Assembly (NCBI RefSeq): GCF_019966495.1
Contig: NZ_JAIMIA010000055.1
Span: forward strand, 1 to 32,047
Source of the DNA: Tateyamaria pelophila
Lineage (GTDB): Bacteria > Pseudomonadota > Alphaproteobacteria > Rhodobacterales > Rhodobacteraceae
Length of the DNA stretch: 32,047 nucleotides
Direction: 5' to 3'
Shown here: one piece after another, positions 11,026-19,858 of the stretch
Numbering within the stretch: the first letter of the stretch is position 1
Layout: each line of letters opens with the position of its first letter
The notes under the pieces: generated by a model
Told to the model about the DNA's origin: nothing
What the model saw: the letters and a program-made list of their open reading frames with translations, nothing else
Databases searched by the model: none
Program-made: the position numbers and the translations under genes

Positions 11026-12648
11026 ATGGATATCGGAACCATTTCGCTTGTCCTGATGCTGGGGCTGATCTTGCTCCTGGCCATCGGGATGCCGTTGGGA
11101 CTTGCCTCTGCAATCCTCGCCGTGCTGGTGCTGGTGATGAAGTTCGAGCCGGAATTGCTGCTGGCCCCCTGGACCTTTGGTGACGGCATTTTGACCGGCA
11201 GGCCCGGATCGGGGCCGCTCAACATTCTGGCCCAGAAAATATACGGGCTCTTAACGGACTACGTCCTCATATCCATTCCGCTCTTTATCTTCATGGCGGC
11301 CTTGCTGGAACGCTCGGGCATCGCCAAGGAAATGTACTCCTCGCTGAGTGTCTGGCTGAACCGGACCCGTGGCGGCATCGCCATCGTTACTTCGATCATG
11401 GCCGTGATCATGGCGGCGATGTCCGGGATCATCGGGGGCGAGGTTGTCTTGCTGGGCCTGATCGCGCTGCCGCAGATGTTGCGGCTGGGCTATAACCAGA
11501 ACCTCGCGATCGGTGTGATTTGTGCCAGTGGTTCGCTGGGGACCATGATCCCTCCGTCGATCGTTCTGATCATCTATGGCCTGATCACCGAAACGTCGAT
11601 CAAGGCTCTGTTTACCGCGTCCTTCGTGCCGGGCTTCATGCTCGCCTCCTTCATCATCATCTATATCATCATCCGCACACAACTCCGTCCCGAAGACGCA
11701 CCGCTGCCTGACCCTGTGCCCGGGGAACCTGTGGGCCGCGAAAAGGGAAAATTGTTTCTGGCGTTCATGACGGTTCTGTTTGCCGGGTTCGGAACGGCGT
11801 TGTTCCTGCGCGCAAGCTTCTTTGAATTCTCTGGCTCGAACGCGGCCAATACCGGCGCACCCGCGTTCTGGGGCACGGCAGAGTACATCTGGAGGTTCGG
11901 CATCATGGTGGCCGTGAGCCTCGCGCTGATCTTCTTTTACTTTGGTAAGGAGTTAACGGCGCGGGGCTGGTCTTTGGGCAAGGGTCTCGTGCCACCCATC
12001 GTCGTGATTGGCGTCGTTATGGGCTCGATCTATGGTGGCATCACCGGGATTACCGAGGCCGCTGGCATGGGGGCGATGGCCGTCTTTGTCATCGCGCTCT
12101 TGCGCGGCGAGGCCTCAACGGAACTTGTGTGGGATTCGTTGATGCGGACCCTGAAGTCGACCGGGACCATCATCTGGGTCACTATCGGTGCGGCGACCCT
12201 TGCGGGGGCGTACACCATCGCGGGCGGGCCAACCTATGTGGCCGACTTTATCGTTGGGTCCGAGTTGCCGACGATGTTGGTGATCTTGCTGATGATGTTG
12301 ATCCTGCTGTTTATGGGGGCCTTCATGGACTGGGTCGGCATTGTGTTGCTGATCATTCCGGTGTTCCTGCCCATCGTGCTCAAGTTGCCGCTGGAAGAGA
12401 TTGGTGTGTTTGGCGAGTTGGAACGCCGCCATGTTGCGATCTGGTTCGGTGTGGTATTCTGTATGAATATGCAGGTCAGCTTTTTGTCGCCGCCCTTCGG
12501 TCCGGCTGCCTTCTATCTGAAATCCGTGGCCCCGCCACACATCACGCTGACCGATATCTTCAAGGGCTTCTTGCCCTTCATAGGCATCCAGTTGGTTGCG
12601 CTGTCGGTTCTTCTGATCTGGCCGCCGATCGTCACGCTGCTGCTGTAA
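11026..12648 (+). CDS. dctM: TRAP transporter large permease (DctM family)
   Basis: The large, translocating subunit, 540 residues and almost entirely hydrophobic helices. Family hallmarks are GVICASGSLGTMIPPSIVL (165-183) in the first half and SFLSPPFGPAAFYLKSVAPP near the C-terminus, the two pseudo-symmetric substrate/sodium-site loops. It is longer than the 425-residue type because of an insert around 225-310 containing a charged loop and two helices, as in the larger DctM subclass. It is followed after 12 bases by a PhyH dioxygenase gene. Transport is driven by a sodium or proton gradient. The substrate is presumed to be an acid sugar from context only. Confidence 0.9.
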   Translation: MDIGTISLVLMLGLILLLAIGMPLGLASAILAVLVLVMKFEPELLLAPWTFGDGILTGRPGSGPLNILAQKIYGLLTDYVLISIPLFIFMAALLERSGIAKEMYSSLSVWLNRTRGGIAIVTSIMAVIMAAMSGIIGGEVVLLGLIALPQMLRLGYNQNLAIGVICASGSLGTMIPPSIVLIIYGLITETSIKALFTASFVPGFMLASFIIIYIIIRTQLRPEDAPLPDPVPGEPVGREKGKLFLAFMTVLFAGFGTALFLRASFFEFSGSNAANTGAPAFWGTAEYIWRFGIMVAVSLALIFFYFGKELTARGWSLGKGLVPPIVVIGVVMGSIYGGITGITEAAGMGAMAVFVIALLRGEASTELVWDSLMRTLKSTGTIIWVTIGAATLAGAYTIAGGPTYVADFIVGSELPTMLVILLMMLILLFMGAFMDWVGIVLLIIPVFLPIVLKLPLEEIGVFGELERRHVAIWFGVVFCMNMQVSFLSPPFGPAAFYLKSVAPPHITLTDIFKGFLPFIGIQLVALSVLLIWPPIVTLLL

Positions 12649-12660
12649 ACGAGGCGCATC

Positions 12661-13605
12661 ATGTTAAGCGACACGCAGATCACCGAGTTTCGCACCCAAG
12701 GGTATTTCGCCATGGAAGACGTCATACCCGGTTCGGTGCTGGATGCCATACGCGCAGAGTACGCGGCGCTGATGGACGGGCTCTATGCGGGCTGGCAGGC
12801 AGAGGGGCGGGTGCCGGATGGTGACCCCCTGGATTTTTGGGGCAAGCTGAGTGCGTCCTATGCAGCCGGGTGCGACTGGTTCCAGCCGATGGATATCAGC
12901 CTGCCCGGCGGTGAGATCGCGGCCGATTGCCCGATGCATTTTGGCCCTGCGATCTTTGATCTGGTGGTGCAGGAGCGCCTGTTGGACATCATTCAGGATC
13001 TGATCGGGCCAGAGATCACGTCAAACCCGATCCAGCATGTGCGCATCAAGCCGCCCAGCCCGCAATTGGCCGCAAACGAGGTGCGCGCGCACATCACCAG
13101 CACCGACTGGCATCAGGATCGCGGCGTGGGTCACGAAGATGCAGATGCCACGGACATGATCACGGCCTGGGTCGCCATCACCGACGCCACCGTCGCAAAC
13201 GGGTGCTTGCAAGTGGTGCCCGGCATTGACGATGGGCTGCTGCCCCATTGTCCGCAGGTGCAAACGGCGATTGCGCCACGGCATCTGGATACGACCCGCG
13301 CCGTGCCTTTGCCGGTGAAGGCCGGGGGTGTCGTGCTGTTTCATCCGCTGGTGCCGCATGCGTCGCTGCCGAACACATCTGATGATTTTCGCTGGTCCTT
13401 TGATCTGCGTTATAACGTGACCGGGCAAAGCACCGGACGCGATCATTTCCCCAGCTTTGTCGCCCGCAGCAGGGCCGCGCCCGAAACCGAGTTGCGCGAC
13501 TGGCGCGTCTGGCGTGACGCGTGGTTTTCGGCACGTGACAAACTGGCCGTGTCCCCGCATATTCCGATTCACCGTTGGGCGTCTGACGCCCCTTATTGTG
13601 CGTGA
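12661..13605 (+). CDS. PhyH-type Fe(II)/2-oxoglutarate dioxygenase, first copy
   Basis: A 314-residue protein of the phytanoyl-CoA dioxygenase family. The facial triad is visible as His151 and Asp153 (DWHQDRG) with the distal His233 (LVPHASLPNT), and Arg244 or Arg250 (FRWSFDLRYN) is the likely 2-oxoglutarate anchor, so it should be catalytically competent. Such enzymes hydroxylate or oxidatively demethylate small molecules. The position between dctM and the altronate dehydratase gene (6 bases away) implies a role on the imported sugar acid. It is not needed by any standard hexuronate pathway. Oxidative removal of an O-methyl group is my hypothesis; hydroxylation of another compound is the alternative. 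Confidence 0.85.
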   Translation: MLSDTQITEFRTQGYFAMEDVIPGSVLDAIRAEYAALMDGLYAGWQAEGRVPDGDPLDFWGKLSASYAAGCDWFQPMDISLPGGEIAADCPMHFGPAIFDLVVQERLLDIIQDLIGPEITSNPIQHVRIKPPSPQLAANEVRAHITSTDWHQDRGVGHEDADATDMITAWVAITDATVANGCLQVVPGIDDGLLPHCPQVQTAIAPRHLDTTRAVPLPVKAGGVVLFHPLVPHASLPNTSDDFRWSFDLRYNVTGQSTGRDHFPSFVARSRAAPETELRDWRVWRDAWFSARDKLAVSPHIPIHRWASDAPYCA

Positions 13606-13611
13606 GCCCCC

Positions 13612-15111
13612 ATGGATTTCATCCGACTAGACCCGACCGATACCGTTGTGACTGCTACCCGTGCGCTTGAGGTTGGCGTTCCGATCGACGGGGCATCCAC
13701 ACGTGCGTTGATCCCATCCGGGCACAAGATCGCAACCCGCGATATGGCTGTTGGCGATGTCATTCGTAAGTACGCGCAGGTCATTGGATATGCGGCGCAG
13801 CCCATTGTGGCGGGTGATCATGTGCATACGCATAACGTGGAATTTCGCGGCACCGACGTGGCCTATGAATATGGGACGAACCTACGCCCTGCCACTCGGG
13901 CAACAGGCGACACGTTCATGGGTTATCGCCGCGAGAACGGGCAGGTGGGCACGCGGAACTACATCGCGATTGTCACCTCGGTCAACTGTTCGGCGACGGC
14001 GGCACGCATGATTGCGTCGAATTTCACGCCCGAAGTTCTGGCGGACTACCCCAATGTTGACGGTGTTGCTGCGTTTGTCCACGGAACCGGTTGTGGCATG
14101 GCCGGTGATGGTGATGGGTTCGAGGCGCTGCAACGGGTCATGTGGGGCTATGCGGCGCATCCCAACCACGCGGGCGTTTTGATGGTCGGCCTGGGGTGCG
14201 AGATGAACCAGATCGACTGGCTGCTTGAGGCCTGGGGACTGAAACAGGGGCCGACATTTCAGACAATGAACATACAGTCTGTTGCAGGCCTGCGCCAGAC
14301 AATCGAAAAGGGCATCGAGAAAGTGGCCGCAATGCTGCCGATCGCAAATGCGGCGCAGCGGACGGAATGCCCGGCGTCGGACCTGAAGGTGGCGCTTCAA
14401 TGCGGCGGCTCGGACGCGTGGTCCGGGATTACGGCAAACCCGGCATTGGGCTATGCCACGGACCTGTTGGTGGCGCAGGGCGGCACCGGTGTGCTGGCCG
14501 AAACGCCGGAAATTTACGGGGCGGAGCATCTGTTGACCGCTCGCGCCGTGGACCGTGCGACTGGCGACCGGCTGATTGACCTGATCCATTGGTGGGAGGA
14601 TTACACCGCCCGCAACAAGGGCTCGATGGACAACAACCCAAGCCCCGGAAACAAGACCGGTGGTCTGACCACGATCCTTGAAAAGTCTCTGGGGGCGGCA
14701 GCCAAGGGCGGAACGACACCGCTGACCGGCGTCTACAAATACGCAGAGATTGTACGGGCCAAGGGCTTCACCTTTATGGACAGCCCCGGCTACGACCCGG
14801 CCTCGGTTACCGGTCAGATCGCGGGCGGATGCAATCTGGTGTGCTTCACGACCGGGCGCGGATCGGCCTTTGGATCCAAACCTGCCCCGACGATCAAGGT
14901 TGCCACGAACACAGAGATGTTCAACCGGATGACCGAAGACATGGACGTAAACGCAGGCGCCATGATGACCGACGGCGTCTCTCTCGAAGACAAGGGCCGC
15001 GAGATTTACGAGTTGTTCTTGCGCGTGGCGTCTGGCGAAATGTCCAAGTCCGAAGCGCAGGGCCTTGGCGACTATGAGTTCGTCCCATGGCAGATTGGTG
15101 CGGTGATGTAA
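13612..15111 (+). CDS. uxaA: UxaA/GarD family altronate dehydratase
   Basis: A 499-residue dehydratase, close to the length of characterised UxaA. An N-terminal SAF domain (about 10-76, ending AGDHVHTHN) is followed by the large GarD-type domain beginning YRRENGQVGTRNY (105-117), with Cys126 (SVNCSATA) and HGTGCGM (157-163, Cys161). UxaA converts D-altronate to 2-keto-3-deoxygluconate in the galacturonate branch, with iron or manganese. KDG would go to the kinase encoded later in this operon. Galactarate-type or other sugar-acid dehydratase activity is possible, because UxaA and GarD share this fold. A dedicated tagaturonate reductase is not obvious in the window. Confidence 0.87.
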   Translation: MDFIRLDPTDTVVTATRALEVGVPIDGASTRALIPSGHKIATRDMAVGDVIRKYAQVIGYAAQPIVAGDHVHTHNVEFRGTDVAYEYGTNLRPATRATGDTFMGYRRENGQVGTRNYIAIVTSVNCSATAARMIASNFTPEVLADYPNVDGVAAFVHGTGCGMAGDGDGFEALQRVMWGYAAHPNHAGVLMVGLGCEMNQIDWLLEAWGLKQGPTFQTMNIQSVAGLRQTIEKGIEKVAAMLPIANAAQRTECPASDLKVALQCGGSDAWSGITANPALGYATDLLVAQGGTGVLAETPEIYGAEHLLTARAVDRATGDRLIDLIHWWEDYTARNKGSMDNNPSPGNKTGGLTTILEKSLGAAAKGGTTPLTGVYKYAEIVRAKGFTFMDSPGYDPASVTGQIAGGCNLVCFTTGRGSAFGSKPAPTIKVATNTEMFNRMTEDMDVNAGAMMTDGVSLEDKGREIYELFLRVASGEMSKSEAQGLGDYEFVPWQIGAVM

Positions 15112-16007
15112 TGGAATGCCTGAGCGCCGTACAGAAAGCGCATTTCGAAGAACACGGGTATTTGCTGGTCGAAAACCAGGTTCCGCCCGACTGGCTGACG
15201 AAAATCCGCGACGAAATCTCACGATTCGAGGCCGAAGCCGCCACGATGACCGAGAGCAACGAGCGGCTTGATCTCGAAGACAGTCATACGACTGACGAGC
15301 CGCGCCTGCGCCGGATCAAACTGCCGCATACAATTTCGGACGTGATGCGGGAGCTAATGTATTCCGATCATGTACTGGCCCCCGCCCGTGATCTGATCGG
15401 CCCGAACCTGCGCTTGCATACAACCAAGCTGAACATGAAATCAGCCGGTTACGGGGCGGCCGTTGAGTGGCATCAGGACTATGCGTTCTATCCCCACACC
15501 AATGATGACATCCTTGCCATTGGCATTTGCATTGATGACATGGCCGCTGAAAACGGGCCGCTGATGGTCTATCCCGGCTCGCACAAAGGGCCGGTCTATG
15601 ACCATCACGTCGACGGCGTTTTTGCAGGTGCGATGCTGCCCCAGGAAAACGGCCTGAACTCGGCGGACGCGGTGCAACTGACCGGCCCGGCCGGGTCGAT
15701 CAGCATTCATCACGGGCGGATTGTCCATGGGTCTGCCCTCAACCGTTCTGATCGTGCGCGGCGCATTTTGTTTTACGAGATGATGGCCGCGGATGCTTTT
15801 CCGATCATGGGCAGCATGACGAAATGGGATGGCATCGAGGATTACAACACGCGGATGCTGTGTGGTGAGGCGACCTTGACGCCGCGGCTCAAGGATATAC
15901 CCATCCGCATTCCACAACCGCAACCGGATGTGCCGATATCGATCTATGAAATTCAAAAGGGCCTGAAATCGCGGGCTTTCGATACAATTCCGTCCAAGGA
16001 GACATGA
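15111..16007 (+). CDS. PhyH-type Fe(II)/2-oxoglutarate dioxygenase, second copy
   Basis: A 298-residue phytanoyl-CoA dioxygenase family protein, only distantly similar to the copy at 12661. The iron ligands are His121 and Asp123 (VEWHQDY) with His206 in RIVHGSALNRSDRARR; the arginines that follow could bind 2-oxoglutarate. MVYPGSHKGPVYDHH at 152-166 is the usual loop after the core strand. The start at 15111 shares a base with the uxaA stop (TAATG), so translation is coupled. The pair of intact dioxygenases flanking uxaA suggests two related substrates or two successive oxidations. Function beyond Fe/2OG oxidation is inferred. Confidence 0.86.
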   Translation: MECLSAVQKAHFEEHGYLLVENQVPPDWLTKIRDEISRFEAEAATMTESNERLDLEDSHTTDEPRLRRIKLPHTISDVMRELMYSDHVLAPARDLIGPNLRLHTTKLNMKSAGYGAAVEWHQDYAFYPHTNDDILAIGICIDDMAAENGPLMVYPGSHKGPVYDHHVDGVFAGAMLPQENGLNSADAVQLTGPAGSISIHHGRIVHGSALNRSDRARRILFYEMMAADAFPIMGSMTKWDGIEDYNTRMLCGEATLTPRLKDIPIRIPQPQPDVPISIYEIQKGLKSRAFDTIPSKET

Positions 16008-16008
16008 G

Positions 16009-16896
16009 ATGAGCAAACCTACAATCGGATTTATCGGGCTTGGCCTGATGGGCGGAGCAATGGTCGGCCGTTTGCAGGATCAGGGCTATGCCCTGACAGT
16101 AATCGCCAACCGGACACGGACATATGTGGATCAGGCGGTTGCACGCGGTGCAACCGAAGTAAAAACGGCCAAGGCCGTTGCCGAAGCGTCCGATATCATC
16201 ATGCTCTGCATGGATACATCCGCCAATGTCGAAGCCCGGATGCACGGAGAAGACGGCGTGATCGCTGGCCTCAAACCGGGTGCTGTGGTGATCGACTTCG
16301 GGACGTCCTTGCCCGGTTCAACCCGCGCATTGGGCGATGAAGTGGCCGCCGCCGGGGGGCATTATCTGGACGCGCCGCTGGGCCGCACGCCCAGCCACGC
16401 CAAAGACGGTTTGCTCAACATCATGTGCGCGGGCGACGAGGCTGCCTTTGCCAAGGTGCGCCCCGTGCTGGATGATCTGGGTGAGAACGTCTTTCACCTA
16501 GGCGCACTGGGATCAGGGCACACCATCAAACTGATCAACAACTTCTTCGGGATGACCGTGGCCAATGCCATGGCCGAAGCCTTTGCGATGGCCGATGTGG
16601 CGGGTGTGCCCCGGCAGGACCTTTATGATGTGATGGCTGCGGGTCCGCTCAAGTCCGGCATGATGGATTTTGTGAAGGGCTACGGCGTGGACGGTGACCC
16701 CAACCAACTGGCCTTTGCGATCAAGAATGCGGCCAAAGACGTCGGGTATTACGCGCAAATGGCATCAGATGCTGGCGTCGAGTCGGTCATGTCAAAAGGC
16801 GCGTTGGCGGCTTTGAGCGAAGCACGCGACAGCGGCCGTGCCGATGATATGGTTTCGCAAATGGTCGATTTCTACGCCGACAAGTTCAAAGGCTAA
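16009..16896 (+). CDS. Beta-hydroxyacid dehydrogenase with a YihU-like GRT motif
   Basis: A 295-residue NAD(P)-dependent dehydrogenase of the 3-hydroxyisobutyrate family. GLGLMG at 10-15 binds cofactor, Lys174 is the catalytic lysine, and Asn177/Asn178 follow (IKLINNFF). The usual PVSGG substrate motif is replaced by PLGRTPSHAKDG (123-134) with Arg126. The E. coli sulfolactaldehyde reductase YihU has a similar VGRT segment and KLINN. AAGGAG lies seven bases before the ATG, and the start is one base from the preceding stop. It may act on a semialdehyde or sugar acid carrying an extra anionic group. The substrate is undetermined. Confidence 0.85.
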   Translation: MSKPTIGFIGLGLMGGAMVGRLQDQGYALTVIANRTRTYVDQAVARGATEVKTAKAVAEASDIIMLCMDTSANVEARMHGEDGVIAGLKPGAVVIDFGTSLPGSTRALGDEVAAAGGHYLDAPLGRTPSHAKDGLLNIMCAGDEAAFAKVRPVLDDLGENVFHLGALGSGHTIKLINNFFGMTVANAMAEAFAMADVAGVPRQDLYDVMAAGPLKSGMMDFVKGYGVDGDPNQLAFAIKNAAKDVGYYAQMASDAGVESVMSKGALAALSEARDSGRADDMVSQMVDFYADKFKG

Positions 16897-16900
16897 GCCA

Positions 16901-17794
16901 TTGGCCATCGCCGCCCAGGCCACACAAGACCGCGCGACACTTGGGATTGTGATGACCCTGGGGGCGTATGTATTTTTCGCCATGATCGACACGTCGGTGA
17001 AGTGGCTTGTGTTGGCGGGTCTGCCGGCGTTTCAACTGGCATTCATGCGGTATTTGCCGCATTTTGTGATCTCGACCGTGCTTTTGCTGCGCAAGGGCGA
17101 TGGGTGGAACAGCTTTCAATCCGCCCATATGGGCCTGGTTTTCTTGCGGGCGTTTCTTTTGGCATCGGCGACGTTGTTCAACTTCATCACGCTCAATTAC
17201 CTGTCGCTGACCGTGACCGGATCGATCATGTTTTCGGCGCCGGTGGTCGTGTGCGCCCTGTCCTGGCCATTGCTCGGAGAGCGGGTCGGCCCGTGGCGAT
17301 GGTTTGCCATTATCCTCGGGTTCATGGGGGTGCTGGTGGTCATCCGGCCCTTTGATGCGGCCTTTCACTGGATCGCGCTGCTCAATGTCTACAACGCATT
17401 TTCGCTGGCGCTTTATTCGATCATTACGCGAAAGATATCAGGGATCGTCGCCCCCGAGACGATGCAATTCTACATGGGCGCATTCGGGGCGATTACGCTC
17501 TTTCCGTTCGCATGGTGGGTCTGGACGCCACCGGCAAACGGATTGGAGTGGGGTGTGATGGTGGCACTTGGCCTATGGGGCTGGGCCGGGCACGAGATTT
17601 TTTCGCGCGCGCATCTCTATGCACCTGCGAATACGCTGATGCCCTACACATACAGCTTTCTGCTGTACCTCGCGGTTGCCAGCTATTTTGTTTTTGACGA
17701 TGTGCCGGATCAATGGACGATGCTGGGGGCGTCGATCATCGTGATGTCCGGGCTGATTATTTGGCGGCGCACCGCCAGAAAGGACATCGCATGA
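16901..17794 (+). CDS. EamA (DMT superfamily) transporter
   Basis: A 297-residue inner-membrane protein with about ten hydrophobic helices in two EamA repeats, as usual for the drug/metabolite transporter superfamily. I favour the TTG at 16901, which has AAAGG eight bases upstream and starts four bases after the preceding stop. An ATG at 16952 would place the start at the edge of the first helix, and one at 16838 would lie inside the upstream gene. It overlaps kdgK by 4 bases. The family exports or imports small metabolites; here it might export a toxic intermediate or import a second sugar acid. The start is the least certain point. Confidence 0.8.
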   Translation: MAIAAQATQDRATLGIVMTLGAYVFFAMIDTSVKWLVLAGLPAFQLAFMRYLPHFVISTVLLLRKGDGWNSFQSAHMGLVFLRAFLLASATLFNFITLNYLSLTVTGSIMFSAPVVVCALSWPLLGERVGPWRWFAIILGFMGVLVVIRPFDAAFHWIALLNVYNAFSLALYSIITRKISGIVAPETMQFYMGAFGAITLFPFAWWVWTPPANGLEWGVMVALGLWGWAGHEIFSRAHLYAPANTLMPYTYSFLLYLAVASYFVFDDVPDQWTMLGASIIVMSGLIIWRRTARKDIA

Positions 17795-18669
17795 AAGTTG
17801 CTGCGATTGGCGAGGCGATGATCGAGCTGTCGATGGATGGCGATACGGCGGCGGTCGGCGTGGCGGGCGATACGCTGAATTCTGCGATCTACCTCAAGCG
17901 GTCCGCGCCGGATATTCAGGTGGATTACGTCACCCGACTTGGAGCAGAGCCGTTTTCCCGCAAGATCCATGATTTTATCGCGGCACAAGACGTCGGGACA
18001 GGCGCGATTGAGACTGACCCGGATGGCACGCCGGGCCTTTACGCGATCACCACGGATGCAAGCGGCGAACGCTCTTTCACTTATTGGCGAGACCGTGCGG
18101 CCGCGCGTTCCGTTTTCACGGGACCGGGCGGGCCGGATTTTTCCGTGTTGGAGGGGTATGACGTTGTCTACTTGTCCGGCATTTCGCTCGCCATTTTGCC
18201 CGAACAGACGCGGGGCGCGCTGATGAATTGGCTGGGTGGATTTCGGGAAGGTGGTGGGCGGGTCGTCTATGACAGCAATTACCGCCCGCGCCTTTGGCAG
18301 GACAAAGCGACGGCGCAAGCGGTGAACGCCGCGATGTGGGCGTTGTCGGACATTGCCCTGCCGTCGATTGATGACGAACAGGCGATCACGGGCGAAAGCG
18401 CCGATGCAGTTGCCGCCCGCTTTGTGGCGATGGGCAAGACCGGCGCGTTAAAACGTGGGCCGTCCGGGCCACTCTGTCTCGCGACGGGGACCTTCGGCGA
18501 TTATGTCCCCGCGCTCCGTGTCGTCGATACAACCGCAGCGGGCGACAGTTTCAATGGCGCTTATCTGGGTGCCGTGCTGAGCGGTTTGGATCAGGCGGCG
18601 GCCTTGCAGGCGGGCCATGATCTGGCCGCCCGCGTTGTGGGCCATAAAGGGGCGATCCTGCCCGCTTAG
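17791..18669 (+). CDS. kdgK: 2-keto-3-deoxygluconate kinase (PfkB family)
   Basis: A 292-residue sugar kinase that phosphorylates KDG to KDPG. The N-terminal GEAMIELSMDG (7-17), the KDG-kinase type SFTYWRD (95-101) and DSNYRPRLW (161-169), and the PfkB signature DTTAAGDSFNGAYL (246-259) with catalytic Asp252 are all present. The ATG at 17791 overlaps the upstream stop (ATGA). It joins the uxuA and uxaA branches, both of which yield KDG. KDPG aldolase is not in the window. It converges on uxuB with a 4-base tail overlap. Confidence 0.92.
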   Translation: MKVAAIGEAMIELSMDGDTAAVGVAGDTLNSAIYLKRSAPDIQVDYVTRLGAEPFSRKIHDFIAAQDVGTGAIETDPDGTPGLYAITTDASGERSFTYWRDRAAARSVFTGPGGPDFSVLEGYDVVYLSGISLAILPEQTRGALMNWLGGFREGGGRVVYDSNYRPRLWQDKATAQAVNAAMWALSDIALPSIDDEQAITGESADAVAARFVAMGKTGALKRGPSGPLCLATGTFGDYVPALRVVDTTAAGDSFNGAYLGAVLSGLDQAAALQAGHDLAARVVGHKGAILPA

Positions 18670-19856
18670 CTTGCCCCGATCAGAGCGCGCAACGCGGCGT
18701 CAGGGTCGCTTGATGTGCAGGCTTTGAGGATCTCATCGGCCCTTGGGTCGTCTAGCGTGCGGCCCTCCGCGACCTCTTGTTGCACGAAGGCTATCCACGC
18801 CGTGACCGCCGCGGTCAGGGCAGGGCTGTCTACTCCGGATCTGTCGGTCAGCGTGGCCAAGATGCGGATCGGCAATTTTTGGCTGCCGTCCATGGCGATC
18901 TGGCGCAGACGGTGATGGAGGTTCGGGTTCTCGAACCTTGCGATCAGGGCCGCGGCATAGTCCTTGGCTTGGCGCTGGACATCGGCGGGCAAAGTAGCAG
19001 CGGCCTCTGTCATGATTCCCGACGCGCCTGCGCGCAGGACCGGATCGGCGATGGCCTCATGTACGAATGTGTGGCCGCGCAGTACCCCGGCATAGGCCAG
19101 ATAGGAATGTGCGCCGTTGAGCATCCGCAATTTGCGCATCTCGTGGGGAGCGACGTCCGATACCCATTGGACGCCGGGCCAGTCGGGGCGGGGTGCGGCA
19201 AAATCGTCGTCGATGACCCATTCGGTGAACCCTTCGGTGGGCACGGCCATGTCATCACCGGCTTCGCCCCGGATTGCGTCTGTCGTTGCAGGTGTGATCC
19301 GATCGACCATGCAGGACGGGTAGGTGACAGTGGCACGGATCGTCAGGTTGGCCGCTTTGGCAAAGGCTTTTATTGCATCACCAAGTTTGCGCCCGTTGTC
19401 CGGCAGGTTATCACAAGACAGCACGGTGACAGGTGTTGTGCGACCCGCCAGCCCGCGCACCAGAGCACCGATCGGCGTCAGGCTGCCGCCATCAATGTCG
19501 GCGCGAATGGCCGGGTTATTCTTGTCCAAAGCCCCATCGGAGGCGAGGCAGTACGCTTTCTCTGTCACCGTCAGGGTGATGACGTCGACCGCGGGGTCGG
19601 AAATGGCGGAAATGACCGCCATCGGGTCCTCGGTCATCACCAACATGCCATCGAGACAGGTGATCCTTTCGATTTTTGTCCCGGCGGCGTCCTTGATCAC
19701 AAGCGAATAGGTGTAATCCTGCGCAGCTAGGCGATCCCGGACCGCACCGGAGCGAAAGCTGACACCGGTGACCCGCCAATCGGGGCAACGTTGCGTGTAC
19801 CAAGCCTGATGGGCGCGAAAAAAGTTGCCGACCCCAAGGTGCAGAATACGTGGCAT
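18666..19856 (-). CDS. uxuB: Mannitol dehydrogenase family, probable D-fructuronate reductase
   Basis: A 396-residue polyol-specific long-chain dehydrogenase. The cofactor motif HLGVGNFFRAHQ is at 6-17, TVTEKAY at 96-102, and the catalytic group KLRMLNGAH gives Lys242, Asn247 and His250 in the family spacing. UxuB reduces D-fructuronate to D-mannonate with NADH. It is shorter than typical UxuB or mannitol dehydrogenase (about 480-490), chiefly at the N-terminus, but the core is complete. The ATG is 2 bases past the uxaC stop, in a uxaC-uxuB operon. Tagaturonate reductase or D-arabinitol/mannitol activity remains possible; context favours fructuronate. Confidence 0.86.
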   Translation of the reverse strand: MPRILHLGVGNFFRAHQAWYTQRCPDWRVTGVSFRSGAVRDRLAAQDYTYSLVIKDAAGTKIERITCLDGMLVMTEDPMAVISAISDPAVDVITLTVTEKAYCLASDGALDKNNPAIRADIDGGSLTPIGALVRGLAGRTTPVTVLSCDNLPDNGRKLGDAIKAFAKAANLTIRATVTYPSCMVDRITPATTDAIRGEAGDDMAVPTEGFTEWVIDDDFAAPRPDWPGVQWVSDVAPHEMRKLRMLNGAHSYLAYAGVLRGHTFVHEAIADPVLRAGASGIMTEAAATLPADVQRQAKDYAAALIARFENPNLHHRLRQIAMDGSQKLPIRILATLTDRSGVDSPALTAAVTAWIAFVQQEVAEGRTLDDPRADEILKACTSSDPDAALRALIGAS

Positions 19857-19858
19857 GT

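Noticed and set aside
13882-15222. A 446-codon minus-strand open frame opposite uxaA
   Set aside because: It is rich in Arg, His and Gly from reverse reading of a real gene and has no domain signature; uxaA on the other strand is unambiguous.
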